Shown in pieces: positions 27,940-35,793 of a stretch of 64,000 nucleotides of DNA; the stretch's first letter is position 1, and the number at the start of each line of letters is the position of its first letter. The position numbers and the translations under genes were made by a program. The stretch comes from a virus: positions 62,001 through 126,000 of IMG/VR virus record IMGVR_UViG_3300036985_006248. One strand, given 5' to 3'. The notes below the pieces were generated by a model. It saw nothing but the letters and a program-made list of their open reading frames with translations. It was not told where the DNA came from and ran no database searches.

Positions 27940-27968
27940 ATTATAGCATGGCGCTAGCGAGACGTCAA
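27940..27968 (-). promoter_or_regulatory. Near-perfect promoter with leaderless 7-codon ORF
   Basis: TTGACG, 17 bp, TATAAT, then six bases and ATG. The frame (MRAAGVH, stop) is only seven codons, so the product is a leader peptide or, more likely, a non-coding leader of about 250 nt before the next gene. Confidence 0.65.
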
Positions 27969-28098
27969 TTGAATCTTTCTTATAGGAGCTATTAATACTT
28001 CTATCAGTAGACAGCCTTATTGAATATCGATATACATATTATTCTTTCTTGTAGCCCTGTATATGTTCCCGTGGTACTGTAGTTTGTGGATGAAGAGC

Positions 28099-28211
28099 GT
28101 AACCCCTTGATTTTGCAGGGATATTTGTAACATATTGTTATATAAGGGCTTTCTGTAACCCCTTGATATATAAGGGATATTTGTAACCCCTTGATAACAC
28201 GAAAAATATTC
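28099..28211. repeat. 28-bp direct repeats (iteron-like)
   Basis: GTAACCCCTTGAT occurs at 28099, 28155 and 28183, and a degenerate GTAACATATTGTT at 28127, all on a 28-bp period. Each good unit can fold as CCCTT-gatata-TAAGGG. Such arrays often bind an initiator or regulator. Confidence 0.75.
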
Positions 28212-28331
28212 CCGGATGGGGGCGTAACTTCCTCCCTCCCAACCTCAATTTTTCACTACCTTATAAGCTGTTGTATACAGTTAAATGAGTAGCCAACCTA
28301 TTAATCGAGACATAGAGTCTACATGACCTAT

Positions 28332-28517
28332 CTATCTACCACCAAACCACACATCTTTTATGCTATACCCTTTGGGTATATAGGACATTGCTTTCTTATG
28401 TTTGCTATCTATAAAGCAAATAGACAAAACAAGTAATATCATACTAGAGATATATATTATATACACTATCCTATCCAGTATCTGTTCACTTGTCTTTTTG
28501 CTTTTCTCTGGAATCAT
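28332..28517 (-). CDS. Small membrane protein
   Basis: 61 residues with one hydrophobic span (IVYIIYISSMILLVLSICFI), flanked by charged ends. It overlaps the end of the upstream gene by 32 bp and is last in the second paralogue block. No family is recognised. Confidence 0.6.
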   Translation of the reverse strand: MIPEKSKKTSEQILDRIVYIIYISSMILLVLSICFIDSKHKKAMSYIPKGYSIKDVWFGGR

Positions 28518-28974
28518 CCCTTAATTCTTCATATAGTTGTTGTGCATCTAATATAACTATATCCTTAAGGGGGATTAAGCTCCATTCATCTTCAAAATGA
28601 TTGAACTGTTTTTCTTTTGATTGCCACGATATAACATATCCTATCAGGTTTGGGTCTGTTGTGGGCCACGCTTTTTTACGAGGGGGTAGGGGGTGGGTAG
28701 AGGATGAGTGGGGGGTACCGGGGTAGGTACCTCCTACTCTAGCTCCTAGTACATACCCTATATAGGTTGTTGATATAGTGAATAAGTCACCAGTGCTTTT
28801 TTTCTTTATTACTGCCGATGCATCTATATGTGATGTATGATAACTTATCCAAGCTTCTTTTGGGCTCATGTAGCTATGTGTATGGAAGAAGGCTTTTGTT
28901 TTTTGTCTGTTGATTGGCCCAAAGGTCTTGTATACCATTTCACCTTCTTGCAAGATTGGTTGATTTGTGTTCAC
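28486..28974 (-). CDS. Enlarged VGD-box-like paralogue
   Basis: 162 residues. STGDLFTISTTYIGYVLGAR has TGDL and IGYVLG strands, then NLIGYVISWQSKE, with an unusual Pro/Ser/His-rich insert (HSSSTHPLPPRKKAWPTTDP) between them. The C-terminal helix DAQQLYEELRDDS matches the family's end. The start overlaps the next gene's stop as in the rest of the block. Confidence 0.62.
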   Translation of the reverse strand: MNTNQPILQEGEMVYKTFGPINRQKTKAFFHTHSYMSPKEAWISYHTSHIDASAVIKKKSTGDLFTISTTYIGYVLGARVGGTYPGTPHSSSTHPLPPRKKAWPTTDPNLIGYVISWQSKEKQFNHFEDEWSLIPLKDIVILDAQQLYEELRDDSREKQKDK

Positions 28975-29267
28975 TTGACCTTCTTTAACATGTTTTCTAC
29001 TTTGTTTATCAACGTTCCTTCTGCTCTTGCCTTTTCATAATTGTTTAACCATTCTTCTATCAAGTAGGTATAATAATAATGTTTGTTGAATAGACCGAAC
29101 TCTGCTATTCCATTAACATGGCTTTTAGCTGTTAAATTAAATAACCAACTAATTGAATATTTATTATATCTTTCGAGGGCACGCTCAGTATCAATTACAT
29201 CATAACCTTCAATTATTCCCAAGTCTCCTTCTTCTGATAATACTAACATACCCGGCATTAATTTCAT
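28971..29267 (-). CDS. VGD-box-like paralogue, block 2
   Basis: 98 residues, LMPGMLVLSEEGDLGIIEGY, YSISWLFN, YLIEEWLNNYEKARAEG. PGMLV replaces VGDLV; EEGDLGII is shared with several members of this block (GDLGM[IV]). ATGA overlap with its neighbour. Confidence 0.7.
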   Translation of the reverse strand: MKLMPGMLVLSEEGDLGIIEGYDVIDTERALERYNKYSISWLFNLTAKSHVNGIAEFGLFNKHYYYTYLIEEWLNNYEKARAEGTLINKVENMLKKVK

Positions 29268-29479
29268 AATGTCTTTCTAAAAGCTTCGTAATGTGTTCTC
29301 ATCATTAATACATAATCAATTGGATAAGTAAGAACTCTTTCATCTAGGAGTATCATATCTTTATATTTGTAGCTGCATAGATATATCATGCTAGCATCGA
29401 TGTCAGATATGGCCACTATATAACTGAGCCAGTCACCGTCGCTTGTCATCAACAAATCACCAATCTTTAATGATATCAT
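29264..29479 (-). CDS. IGDLL paralogue, block 2
   Basis: 71 residues, MISLKIGDLLMTSDGDWLSY, IVAISDI, YLCSYKYK, ending VLMMRTHYEAFRKTL. ATGA coupling on both sides. Confidence 0.75.
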   Translation of the reverse strand: MISLKIGDLLMTSDGDWLSYIVAISDIDASMIYLCSYKYKDMILLDERVLTYPIDYVLMMRTHYEAFRKTL

Positions 29480-29703
29480 AGTTTATGCTTCTTTCTATGT
29501 TCAATGAAGGTCACTCTCATTTCAGCAGCCCATTCTAAATCGTATGTAAAGGTATTATATCTTTTTTTCCATTCAGCGTCGTAGCACCATCGTATACATG
29601 CGTCTCTTTCAGTAATTTTTTCTACACATCCCAATACTTTTTGTGATGACATCACGAGGTCGCCAATCTTCACCTTGACTACTACCTTATCATACATTGG
29701 CAT
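29476..29703 (-). CDS. IGDLV paralogue, block 2
   Basis: 75 residues, MPMYDKVVVKVKIGDLVMSS, LGCVEKI, YDAEWKK, MRVTFIEHRKKHKL. The start overlaps the upstream stop region; an ATG two codons later is possible. Confidence 0.72.
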   Translation of the reverse strand: MPMYDKVVVKVKIGDLVMSSQKVLGCVEKITERDACIRWCYDAEWKKRYNTFTYDLEWAAEMRVTFIEHRKKHKL

Positions 29704-29902
29704 AGTGTCTATACTCTTCAAGATTATGAATCATTTTTTCTACTTCACCAAAAAAAAGTAGGGTATCCTGCGTGCCGATGGATGAAGGTCTACTTAACCA
29801 CTCTACTCGATATCCTAGCTGTTCAAACCCTGTTATAATGCCCAAATTTTTGTCTTCAGATAATATCAGTTTTCCTAAAAACCTTTTTTTGACCCTAGCC
29901 AT
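29690..29902 (-). CDS. LGKLI paralogue, block 2 (subfamily 2)
   Basis: 70 residues, MARVKKRFLGKLILSEDKNL, GIITGFEQLG, YRVEWLSRP, MIHNLEEYRHYANV. The ATG overlaps the previous stop by 8 bp (ATGGCTAG), which sets the start over a longer frame. Confidence 0.74.
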   Translation of the reverse strand: MARVKKRFLGKLILSEDKNLGIITGFEQLGYRVEWLSRPSSIGTQDTLLFFGEVEKMIHNLEEYRHYANV

Positions 29903-30134
29903 TGGATTCTTCTCGGGCTTTCCACAATAAATAATTTCTTCGATAGGCATGTATCGTAGGCATAGTATAACATACTCGTTCTGAGCTTATGAGCTTATGG
30001 TACCATTCGATTTTGGTCCCGAAAGGACCAATGTAGCCGCGCCGTACATCTATTTCTATAACCATGCCAAGACTTCCTAGAGGTGACATCACCAAATCTC
30101 CAATTTCAGGGTTCGCTATACCACAATTTTCCAT
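29895..30134 (-). CDS. IGDLV paralogue, block 2
   Basis: 79 residues, MENCGIANPEIGDLVMSPLG, SLGMVIEID, TKIEWYHKL, IHAYRRNYLLWKAREES. The SP.G.LGM[IV]I string is shared with the gene near 30.9 kb. It overlaps its neighbour by 29 bp. Confidence 0.74.
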   Translation of the reverse strand: MENCGIANPEIGDLVMSPLGSLGMVIEIDVRRGYIGPFGTKIEWYHKLISSERVCYTMPTIHAYRRNYLLWKAREESNG

Positions 30135-30336
30135 TTTTAAATTCGTCATATAGTTGAAGCATACTGGTTAATTCGGTTACATGATGTTTTGTTTCTTCTT
30201 GAAAAATCGTCCATTCTATTATGTACATAGGATATATTGATGAAACATTACATATTTTCATTATCATTCCCAACTGTACGGGAGGAAAGTAATATGATCG
30301 TTTTGCCACCATCTTGCCGATATACTTGTCTGTCAT
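30106..30336 (-). CDS. YIGKM paralogue, block 2 (subfamily 2)
   Basis: 76 residues, MTDKYIGKMVAKRSYYFP, QLGMIMKI, YIIEWTIFQ. ATGA overlap with the upstream gene. Confidence 0.74.
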   Translation of the reverse strand: MTDKYIGKMVAKRSYYFPPVQLGMIMKICNVSSIYPMYIIEWTIFQEETKHHVTELTSMLQLYDEFKNGKLWYSEP

Positions 30337-30581
30337 AGCTTAAGATTCCTTTTATATCTCAAATATACTGGTATAAGAGCTTGGATTTCTCTATCTGTAT
30401 GCCAAAGTGATTTTGGCTCTCGATTAAAGTTTGTTTGGCACCATTCCACACGCCAAACATGATAACAATCTGTCATGTCTTTTCTGCCATGACCTTCTAC
30501 TATCATACCAAAAATTGGTGGATTGTCTCTACTAATAAGTGCCTGACCGACTTTTATATTATATTTTCTTTTAATCGTCAT
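30333..30581 (-). CDS. VGQAL paralogue, block 2
   Basis: 82 residues, KYNIKVGQALISRDNPPIFG, MIVEGHGR, WRVEWCQTN, IPVYLRYKRNLKL. The box has drifted to VGQAL but strands and basic end are kept. ATGA on both sides. Confidence 0.74.
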   Translation of the reverse strand: MTIKRKYNIKVGQALISRDNPPIFGMIVEGHGRKDMTDCYHVWRVEWCQTNFNREPKSLWHTDREIQALIPVYLRYKRNLKL

Positions 30582-30841
30582 AATCGAATATTTTTCTTAT
30601 ATTTTGACAGCAGTTTTAACATGATCTTTATTTCATTTTCTGAATAATGGGTTCTGAACCCGAATTCATGTTGTGAATTATCATATAGCCATTCAACTAT
30701 ATAAATTTGATATGGTCCACTGGATTCATAAAATCCGGGTTCTCCCATACCATTAGAAATACATTTTATCATTCCCAAGTCACCAGTGACAGACATAACG
30801 AGACGACCAACTGGTGATTTTAGCTGTTTCGCTTTTTCCAT
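30578..30841 (-). CDS. VGRLV paralogue, block 2
   Basis: 87 residues, SPVGRLVMSVTGDLGMIKCI, YIVEWLYDN, IKIMLKLLSKYKKNIRL. VGRLV is intermediate between the VGDLV and IGKLV boxes, which argues that the two subfamilies are related. Confidence 0.75.
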   Translation of the reverse strand: MEKAKQLKSPVGRLVMSVTGDLGMIKCISNGMGEPGFYESSGPYQIYIVEWLYDNSQHEFGFRTHYSENEIKIMLKLLSKYKKNIRL

Positions 30842-31044
30842 GAAAGAAATTTCTTCCTGTATTTGGAGAGGTGTCCCCCATGGACATCATACCTCGTATT
30901 TTTTGCTACGTCAATACCGGGTTCATACCACTCAATATTATAATAAAGTAATGTGCCTATATGTATTATCATCCCAAGTGTACCTTGAGGAGACATGATC
31001 AAATCACCAACGTTATAATTCGATTTTCTCATTGCCTTTTTCAT
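30820..31044 (-). CDS. VGDLI paralogue, block 2
   Basis: 74 residues, MRKSNYNVGDLIMSPQGT, LGMIIHIG, YNIEWYEPG, LSKYRKKFLSWKKRNS. It overlaps both neighbours by about 20-30 bp. Confidence 0.75.
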   Translation of the reverse strand: MKKAMRKSNYNVGDLIMSPQGTLGMIIHIGTLLYYNIEWYEPGIDVAKNTRYDVHGGHLSKYRKKFLSWKKRNS

Positions 31045-31276
31045 TTAGTTTTTTAGTTACCAAATTATAAAAGTACCTTAAATCACTTTCACGATATTGT
31101 TGATACTCCGTGGTTCCATCTGGGTTGAACCATGCTATGCTATAAAACTTCGGAAGAAGCTGACTTTGTGTGTACCTGTTCCTACGTGCCACTATCCCAA
31201 AAAGAGTTTCTGATGTTGATGCCGTGGAAAAGCGTATAACTAATTTACCGATATGTTTATCTTTCTGGTCGGGCAT
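31013..31276 (-). CDS. HIGKL paralogue, first gene of block 2 (subfamily 2)
   Basis: 87 residues, MPDQKDKHIGKLVIRF, LFGIVARRN, YSIAWFNPDG, LRYFYNLVTKKLNEKG. AAGAAAG precedes the ATG. It follows an unrelated gene by ten bases, so the block may be read from the same transcript. Confidence 0.74.
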   Translation of the reverse strand: MPDQKDKHIGKLVIRFSTASTSETLFGIVARRNRYTQSQLLPKFYSIAWFNPDGTTEYQQYRESDLRYFYNLVTKKLNEKGNEKIEL

Positions 31277-31286
31277 ACAATCTTTC

Positions 31287-31685
31287 TTACACTAAATTCT
31301 TCTCACAATCAAGACAGATATTCTGGATCCAGTGTCCAAGCTTGCTTTGCGGGCACTTATTAAGACTAGTCAGTTCTACTCCACAAGTCTCACAAATACG
31401 CACACTCTTCTCTTCGGTATCAGTTATGAACTGATAAATGTCTGTAATAGTTTGTTCATCAACAAGACACACACCACCCTCATCATAGCTAAATTCCACA
31501 TAGAAACGCAGTCCACCAAATTTCTCCTTCACTTGTACTGCACGGCAATGCTTTGTTTTGTTAGAAATAAAGCTTGCTATCTCGGTTATAAGTTTAATCC
31601 ACCCATCACCGCATTCAAAAAACAAATTTTCACCAAATACGGTTGGAAATTCTACTCCTAGCTGCTTTTCACTTTTTTCAGTCAT
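31287..31685 (-). CDS. Conserved-type phage protein with Cys cluster
   Basis: 132 residues. FFECGDGWIKLITEI, VQVKEKFGGLRFYV and ICETCGVELTS are blocks I recall from a widespread small phage protein of unknown function; paired CxxC and CLDC at the end suggest zinc. MTEKSEKQLG was chosen as start for its GGAG site; a longer frame would cross the terminator. Confidence 0.7.
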   Translation of the reverse strand: MTEKSEKQLGVEFPTVFGENLFFECGDGWIKLITEIASFISNKTKHCRAVQVKEKFGGLRFYVEFSYDEGGVCLVDEQTITDIYQFITDTEEKSVRICETCGVELTSLNKCPQSKLGHWIQNICLDCEKNLV

Positions 31686-31704
31686 TTTGTTCTCCATATG
31701 AAAA

Positions 31705-31730
31705 TGCCCCCTAGCTTGTGCTAGGGGGCA
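31705..31730 (-). terminator. Rho-independent terminator, bidirectional in form
   Basis: TGCCCCCTAGC-TTGT-GCTAGGGGGCA, a perfect 11-bp stem; T-rich on both sides. It ends the gene to its right. Confidence 0.88.
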
Positions 31731-31770
31731 TGTGTTTTTCAACTATTCAATTTTTGTTATCGCTTTTAAT

Positions 31771-32025
31771 TCAGCGAGCGCGATACTGCAACTCTTTGCT
31801 AAGGAATGACTGGAAAGCACGAGCTTCAGCCAGTGTCATTACGAATCGACGTGCAGGGCCACTATCATCGGTAGGCTTCCACAAAACCACATCCGACGTA
31901 CCACCGTGGCGCGTGTCACCGCGACGGATACCCATACCGATACGGCGAAGTACATGCTCACGCTTGTAGTTACCATTCTCGGTTACGTTGTAAACGCTGC
32001 GTGAATTACGGGTACGGTTAGTCAT
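31771..32025 (-). CDS. Small basic protein, unknown function
   Basis: 84 residues, Arg-rich (MTNRTRNSRSVYNVTENGNY, RRIGMGIRRGDTRHGG) with a final helix LAEARAFQSFLSKEL. AAGGATAAAAA-type site upstream. The basic surface hints at nucleic-acid binding; no family recognised. Confidence 0.6.
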   Translation of the reverse strand: MTNRTRNSRSVYNVTENGNYKREHVLRRIGMGIRRGDTRHGGTSDVVLWKPTDDSGPARRFVMTLAEARAFQSFLSKELQYRAR

Positions 32026-32111
32026 TTTTTATCCTTTGGTTGGGGAGTCTTTCGACTCGGCTACATTTCTACTATACACCTACTTCGTTCTGCGGTATAC
32101 AACTTTGTTTT

Positions 32112-32363
32112 TTATCTTCTATTCAATTTTCGGGATCCATATTTGTGCTCTCTGTGTTTCTCCCAATATACTTGTATACGTACTGCTGCTACATCACAAT
32201 CTTCTGGGAGTGGCTTTGCTGCTCCAATAATCACTGGAAATGGTTTGCGTTTGTTATGAAGATATGGTCCACCACCCGCGCCACAGATATTGCATATATA
32301 GAATGTCTCTATTCCATACAGGCCAAAATCAATGTCTTCCAACTCCCAGACATGTGCTTTCAT
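32112..32363 (-). CDS. Small CxxC protein, unknown function
   Basis: 83 residues, starts MKAHVWELEDIDFGLYG, with YICNICGAGGGPYLHNKRK, a CxxC followed by a Gly/His segment, and a basic C-terminus (YGSRKLNRR). A half zinc ribbon is possible. It follows the adenylosuccinate synthetase gene by three bases. Confidence 0.6.
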   Translation of the reverse strand: MKAHVWELEDIDFGLYGIETFYICNICGAGGGPYLHNKRKPFPVIIGAAKPLPEDCDVAAVRIQVYWEKHREHKYGSRKLNRR

Positions 32364-32366
32364 TTT

Positions 32367-33362
32367 TTATATTTTGTTAGGACTTTCTGACCAGTGGATT
32401 TTCACTTCTGGGACTTGTTCTGCTATCCACTCCTTCATCATACTCTCACTATTGAAGGAAAGCAAGCTTCCTTTTTTATCGTAGGCTTTCCATACTCCTA
32501 AGCTACGAAGAATATCAACCTTATTAACCACGAGATCGGTTACACCATTGATATCAATAGCCTTTTTTAAGAGTGACACATTTATCCAGTTGCATTGACG
32601 AGGGCGACCCGTGGTTGCACCGTACTCATTTCCTAATTCACGAATCTTTTTGAAGATTGGCTCGTCTGGTTCATATTTTTTGCCACCGACGTAGGTTTCA
32701 TACATTTTAGTAACACCCCAAACTTTACTGATTTTCCTAGGTGGCACTCCATTGAGAATAGCGGCTCCAACTGTACATGAGGAACTGGTTACATAAGGAT
32801 AGTCACCCCAATCTATATCTAAACCAAAGCCTTGAGCCCCTTCAAATAGAATGCGGTGCTTGTCTTTGCTAGAATATAATTCTTCATATAGGTCTATCAG
32901 ATAAGGTTTAAGTATTTCAACTTGTTCTGCTCTTAGCCCTTGTCTTGAATACTTATCAGCATAAGCTGGCCCGTTGCCGCGTTTAGTGGTGCCAATCTTA
33001 ACATCTTTTCTATCTTGCTCTAAATGTTCTTCCGTGATGATATGTACGTTCTTAGCGATGTAAACCAAGCCTTCAGTTTTAACACCCGCTTCAGTCAGCT
33101 CTTTCAATTCATCAAAGAACTGTTTAACATTCATAACACAACCGGGGCCAATGATAGACTTTATACCCATCACTACACCAGTTGGTATTGAATGAGTTAC
33201 AATCTTCTTTCCTTCATGGTATATTGTGTGGCCTGCGTTATTCGAACCTTGAAACCTTATACAATGTGTATATTCACCGCTTTTACAAAGCTGATGACAT
33301 ACTTTACCTTTACCGCTATCACCATACGCCAAATCTACTATTACGTCTGCAAACTCAATCAT
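32367..33362 (-). CDS. Adenylosuccinate synthetase, short PurA/PurZ-like
   Basis: 331 residues, about 100 shorter than bacterial PurA. The P-loop is YGDSGKGK (cellular PurA: WGDEGKGK). NNAGHT carries the catalytic His; GTTKRGNGPAYADKYSRQG, FEGAQGFGLDIDWGDYPYV and GATTGRPRQCNW match PurA active-site blocks. It joins aspartate to IMP, or to dGMP if it is PurZ of the 2-aminoadenine pathway. The short length and Ser in the P-loop fit the phage/archaeal branch that includes PurZ; I cannot settle which substrate it uses. Coupled by ATGA to a 32-residue ORF upstream. Confidence 0.9.
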   Translation of the reverse strand: MIEFADVIVDLAYGDSGKGKVCHQLCKSGEYTHCIRFQGSNNAGHTIYHEGKKIVTHSIPTGVVMGIKSIIGPGCVMNVKQFFDELKELTEAGVKTEGLVYIAKNVHIITEEHLEQDRKDVKIGTTKRGNGPAYADKYSRQGLRAEQVEILKPYLIDLYEELYSSKDKHRILFEGAQGFGLDIDWGDYPYVTSSSCTVGAAILNGVPPRKISKVWGVTKMYETYVGGKKYEPDEPIFKKIRELGNEYGATTGRPRQCNWINVSLLKKAIDINGVTDLVVNKVDILRSLGVWKAYDKKGSLLSFNSESMMKEWIAEQVPEVKIHWSESPNKI

Positions 33363-33457
33363 GTTGAACCCTTTATAGTCATATGAACAACTAGTTTTTT
33401 CATTTGCTTAGGCTTTCCTGCTTCCTTAATATTTTTGTTTTTAATCTTAATTTTCAT
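33359..33457 (-). CDS. Basic micro-protein coupled to adenylosuccinate synthetase
   Basis: 32 residues, MKIKIKNKNIKEAGKPKQMK then KLVVHMTIKGST. Its ATG overlaps the preceding stop (TAATG) and its stop overlaps the following ATG (ATGA), so it fits exactly between two genes. Function unknown. Confidence 0.5.
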   Translation of the reverse strand: MKIKIKNKNIKEAGKPKQMKKLVVHMTIKGST

Positions 33458-33738
33458 TAACTTTCTTCAAATGGTTCATCTTCGGCAGCAATATAATCAT
33501 CGCTGTATTCTGCTTCGTTAACCGCCTCATCGTTGTCTTCATAATCTTCAAATTTGCGTGTGCTGATTTTTGCTGAAGCCCAGTAATATTCTTCTTCTTC
33601 TATCTCTGCAATATGAGCTTCGACAATTTCTTGGTGTTCTTCATCTAACAAATCTAATTCTACAAACTCTTCAAGCTTTTCACGAGCATCTTCTGGAGCT
33701 AATTTGCCGCTCTCTAGACCTTTACAAATCATGCACAT
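33457..33738 (-). CDS. Acidic protein with N-terminal Cys pair
   Basis: 93 residues, MCMICKGLESGKLAPEDARE, then a very acidic helical tail (IEEEEYYWASAK; AEYSDDYIAAEDEPF). The start has AAAGGAG upstream; a longer frame has an improbable hydrophobic start and is rejected. Function unknown. Confidence 0.68.
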   Translation of the reverse strand: MCMICKGLESGKLAPEDAREKLEEFVELDLLDEEHQEIVEAHIAEIEEEEYYWASAKISTRKFEDYEDNDEAVNEAEYSDDYIAAEDEPFEES

Positions 33739-33802
33739 AGATAATACTCCTTTTAAAATAAAACTAACTAGTAGTTGTTTATAGCAAAGGAAAAAGGTCT
33801 TG

Positions 33803-34549
33803 TTAAGTATTAAGTGAAGTTCTTTGACTGGAATATAAGAGTATACCGGCATCTAACAATACATCGCGTAGCATATCTTCGTTCCACATATCATCAGTGG
33901 CAGCAGAGGCTTTCTTCAAAGCTTCTTCGCCTTTTTGTATAAGTGCATCTGTGTCTATGGATGGATCTTTATATATATATACTTTGTTAAGTATCTCCGC
34001 ATCTTCATCGGTATGAATGGGACAATCATCTTTTTTACTTTTTGTCTTTGGAGCTTCAACATTGTCCAGACTGTCTAATGTTTCACCAGTATCTGGATCT
34101 TTTATAACTTTAATGTCAGCAAGTTTGGCTAATCTCTTAGCCATTGCGCGAGCAGACAAACTAACTGAACCTCTGTCAGACATTATCCCTTCTGGGTAAA
34201 ATGCAAACACTGCTCTGGCTAAATATTCGCCAAGCTTACTGCCTTTAAAACTGGGATTAAGACCCGCGTAGTTTCTTTCTGCTGCGCCCATGCACTCACA
34301 TCCATGTCTAGCTTGCACTTCGCTATTTGAAATGATTCCAATATAAGATATAGCTATATTATTTTTCATTAAGTCTTCTTTGTCGAAGTCTGGATTGTCC
34401 TTTGGGAGCGCACCACAAAATTCTATAAGCTTATTAGGATCAAACAAAACATGCTGTCCGTCAGACTTTAGCATAGCAAGAGAAGATTTATCTATTGATG
34501 GTATAGATTGTTCTCTCAAAGACTTCTTTATTTTAACCTTGCATTTCAT
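33803..34549 (-). CDS. Acetyltransferase-like phage protein
   Basis: 248 residues. LGEYLARAVFAFYPEGIMSD followed by RGSVSLSARAMAKR resembles the 'GyG..LYD.A....P.G.L..DRG.VS..A' block of small GNAT-like phage proteins. The C-terminal half has CPIHTDEDAEILNKVYIYKD. The start MKCKVKIKKSLREQS is a charged tag. Function inferred only from that block. Confidence 0.6.
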   Translation of the reverse strand: MKCKVKIKKSLREQSIPSIDKSSLAMLKSDGQHVLFDPNKLIEFCGALPKDNPDFDKEDLMKNNIAISYIGIISNSEVQARHGCECMGAAERNYAGLNPSFKGSKLGEYLARAVFAFYPEGIMSDRGSVSLSARAMAKRLAKLADIKVIKDPDTGETLDSLDNVEAPKTKSKKDDCPIHTDEDAEILNKVYIYKDPSIDTDALIQKGEEALKKASAATDDMWNEDMLRDVLLDAGILLYSSQRTSLNT

Positions 34550-35445
34550 TTGTCTTTTTCCTGACCAACCATATGAATATTAAAAGATAACTTATCGGTA
34601 AATTCTTCTGTATAATCTTCTGCCTTATCTTCTTGGTCTTCCCACATAATTAATTGCTTGACATTTGGAAGCTTGTCGATTATTCTATAGATTGTTTTTG
34701 TTTTGTATTCTACAGTATCGCCACCGAATTCATTGAAATGGGTTTCGGCAAAGAATATATTCTTATCATTCAAAAGAGTATTTATCTTATCTTCAAATAT
34801 ATTTCCAATTCTGCCTGTCATCATGACACAATAAATATTTGGATTAGAACATAGCTCTTGTGCTTTATATACCACTTCTAAATTCCAATCTGACTCTTTG
34901 GCTTTATCTGGTATCGAATCAGGACTTAGATGAGAGTCAGTTCCAAGTCTTTTTGATGCCTCTGTACTTTTAAACAGTGTATCATCAAAGTCAAATACGG
35001 CAAGAGTCTTAACAATTGCGAGGTTACGTTTTTCTTTATCTTTTTGTTCTTTTACTGTATTGGGCTTTATGCGAGTTAAAAAAGAATTATACCAATCTTT
35101 TCTTAAGACCGGTATTGTTTTGCCTCTCTGTATTTTATCTTCTTCGGAGGGTTCTCTTGCCGCTTCTTCTTCAGGATGAGAGAAATCAAAGAACTGTTCT
35201 TGGCCTTCACCGTATGGAACAAAAAACTTTAACGGTCCTGTGCCCATCTGACTATCTTGAAATACCTCTTTATATCTTTCAAAAGCGAAGTCTAGGACAC
35301 CATGTGATACTATGTTGTTCTTTACACGTTCTGGCAAGCCATCAATAAACTTTTCGGGCAAGAAAGTGCTGTCAATCCATTGCATTTCTTTGAGAACTTT
35401 CTTTTCATTAAGGAAGCCCCTCCACTTTTTGAATATGTCTTGCAA
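34546..35445 (-). CDS. HAD-superfamily protein (phosphatase/RNA-repair-like)
   Basis: 299 residues. AVFDFDDTLFKS (149-160) is HAD motif I, CVMMTGRIGN motif II, and MWEDQEDKAEDY a plausible motif IV. The arrangement is like the HAD domain of 'Swiss Army Knife' RNA-repair proteins of phages. The N-terminus, FKKWRGFLNEKKVLKE, resembles packaging tags. ATGA-coupled to the next gene. Confidence 0.75.
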   Translation of the reverse strand: MQDIFKKWRGFLNEKKVLKEMQWIDSTFLPEKFIDGLPERVKNNIVSHGVLDFAFERYKEVFQDSQMGTGPLKFFVPYGEGQEQFFDFSHPEEEAAREPSEEDKIQRGKTIPVLRKDWYNSFLTRIKPNTVKEQKDKEKRNLAIVKTLAVFDFDDTLFKSTEASKRLGTDSHLSPDSIPDKAKESDWNLEVVYKAQELCSNPNIYCVMMTGRIGNIFEDKINTLLNDKNIFFAETHFNEFGGDTVEYKTKTIYRIIDKLPNVKQLIMWEDQEDKAEDYTEEFTDKLSFNIHMVGQEKDK

Positions 35446-35457
35446 GATTAAGTCCTT

Positions 35458-35793
35458 TTATTTTTTACCTGTTACTTTATTATACTTTAAATAATCTGCA
35501 ACACTTCCTATCATTTCTGTTGCTACGGCAATCTTTTCTTCAACCCAAGGTTCAAGGTTTTCATTATCCTCTATAATGTTATGTAACATAGTTGCAGCCT
35601 CGGCCATCTTAAATAAATTACCTTTTGCCATTCTTCCTTCTTCTTCTGGTAGGCTCATAGAGTTACCCATTTGTTGCATAGGAAAAGGTGCATTAGGAGT
35701 GGCATTAGCCATATTGCTAACAGTCTGTTCATAGCTCATGTCATTTATACACTCTAAAACTAGATCACGTAAATATTTTTTAGTCACTTTCAT
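35458..35793 (-). CDS. Tagged small protein, marine-phage type
   Basis: 111 residues. It begins MKVTKKYLRDLVLECIND, the K[IV][ST]K..L[KR] tag shared with three other genes here. The C-terminal half, FKMAEAATMLHNIIEDNENL then EPWVEEKIAVATEMI, is a block I recall from environmental phages. Possibly packaged in the virion. Confidence 0.68.
   Translation of the reverse strand: MKVTKKYLRDLVLECINDMSYEQTVSNMANATPNAPFPMQQMGNSMSLPEEEGRMAKGNLFKMAEAATMLHNIIEDNENLEPWVEEKIAVATEMIGSVADYLKYNKVTGKK

Larger units (their letters stand above)
27685..28331. other. Long intergenic region, regulatory
   Basis: 647 bp with no gene I can support. It holds three minus-strand promoters, inverted repeats (AGTATAGTATACC), and the 28-bp direct-repeat array at its right end. 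It separates two differently organised gene blocks. Confidence 0.7.

Noticed and set aside
28099-28211. CRISPR array at the 28-bp repeats
   Set aside because: The period equals the repeat itself, leaving no spacers.
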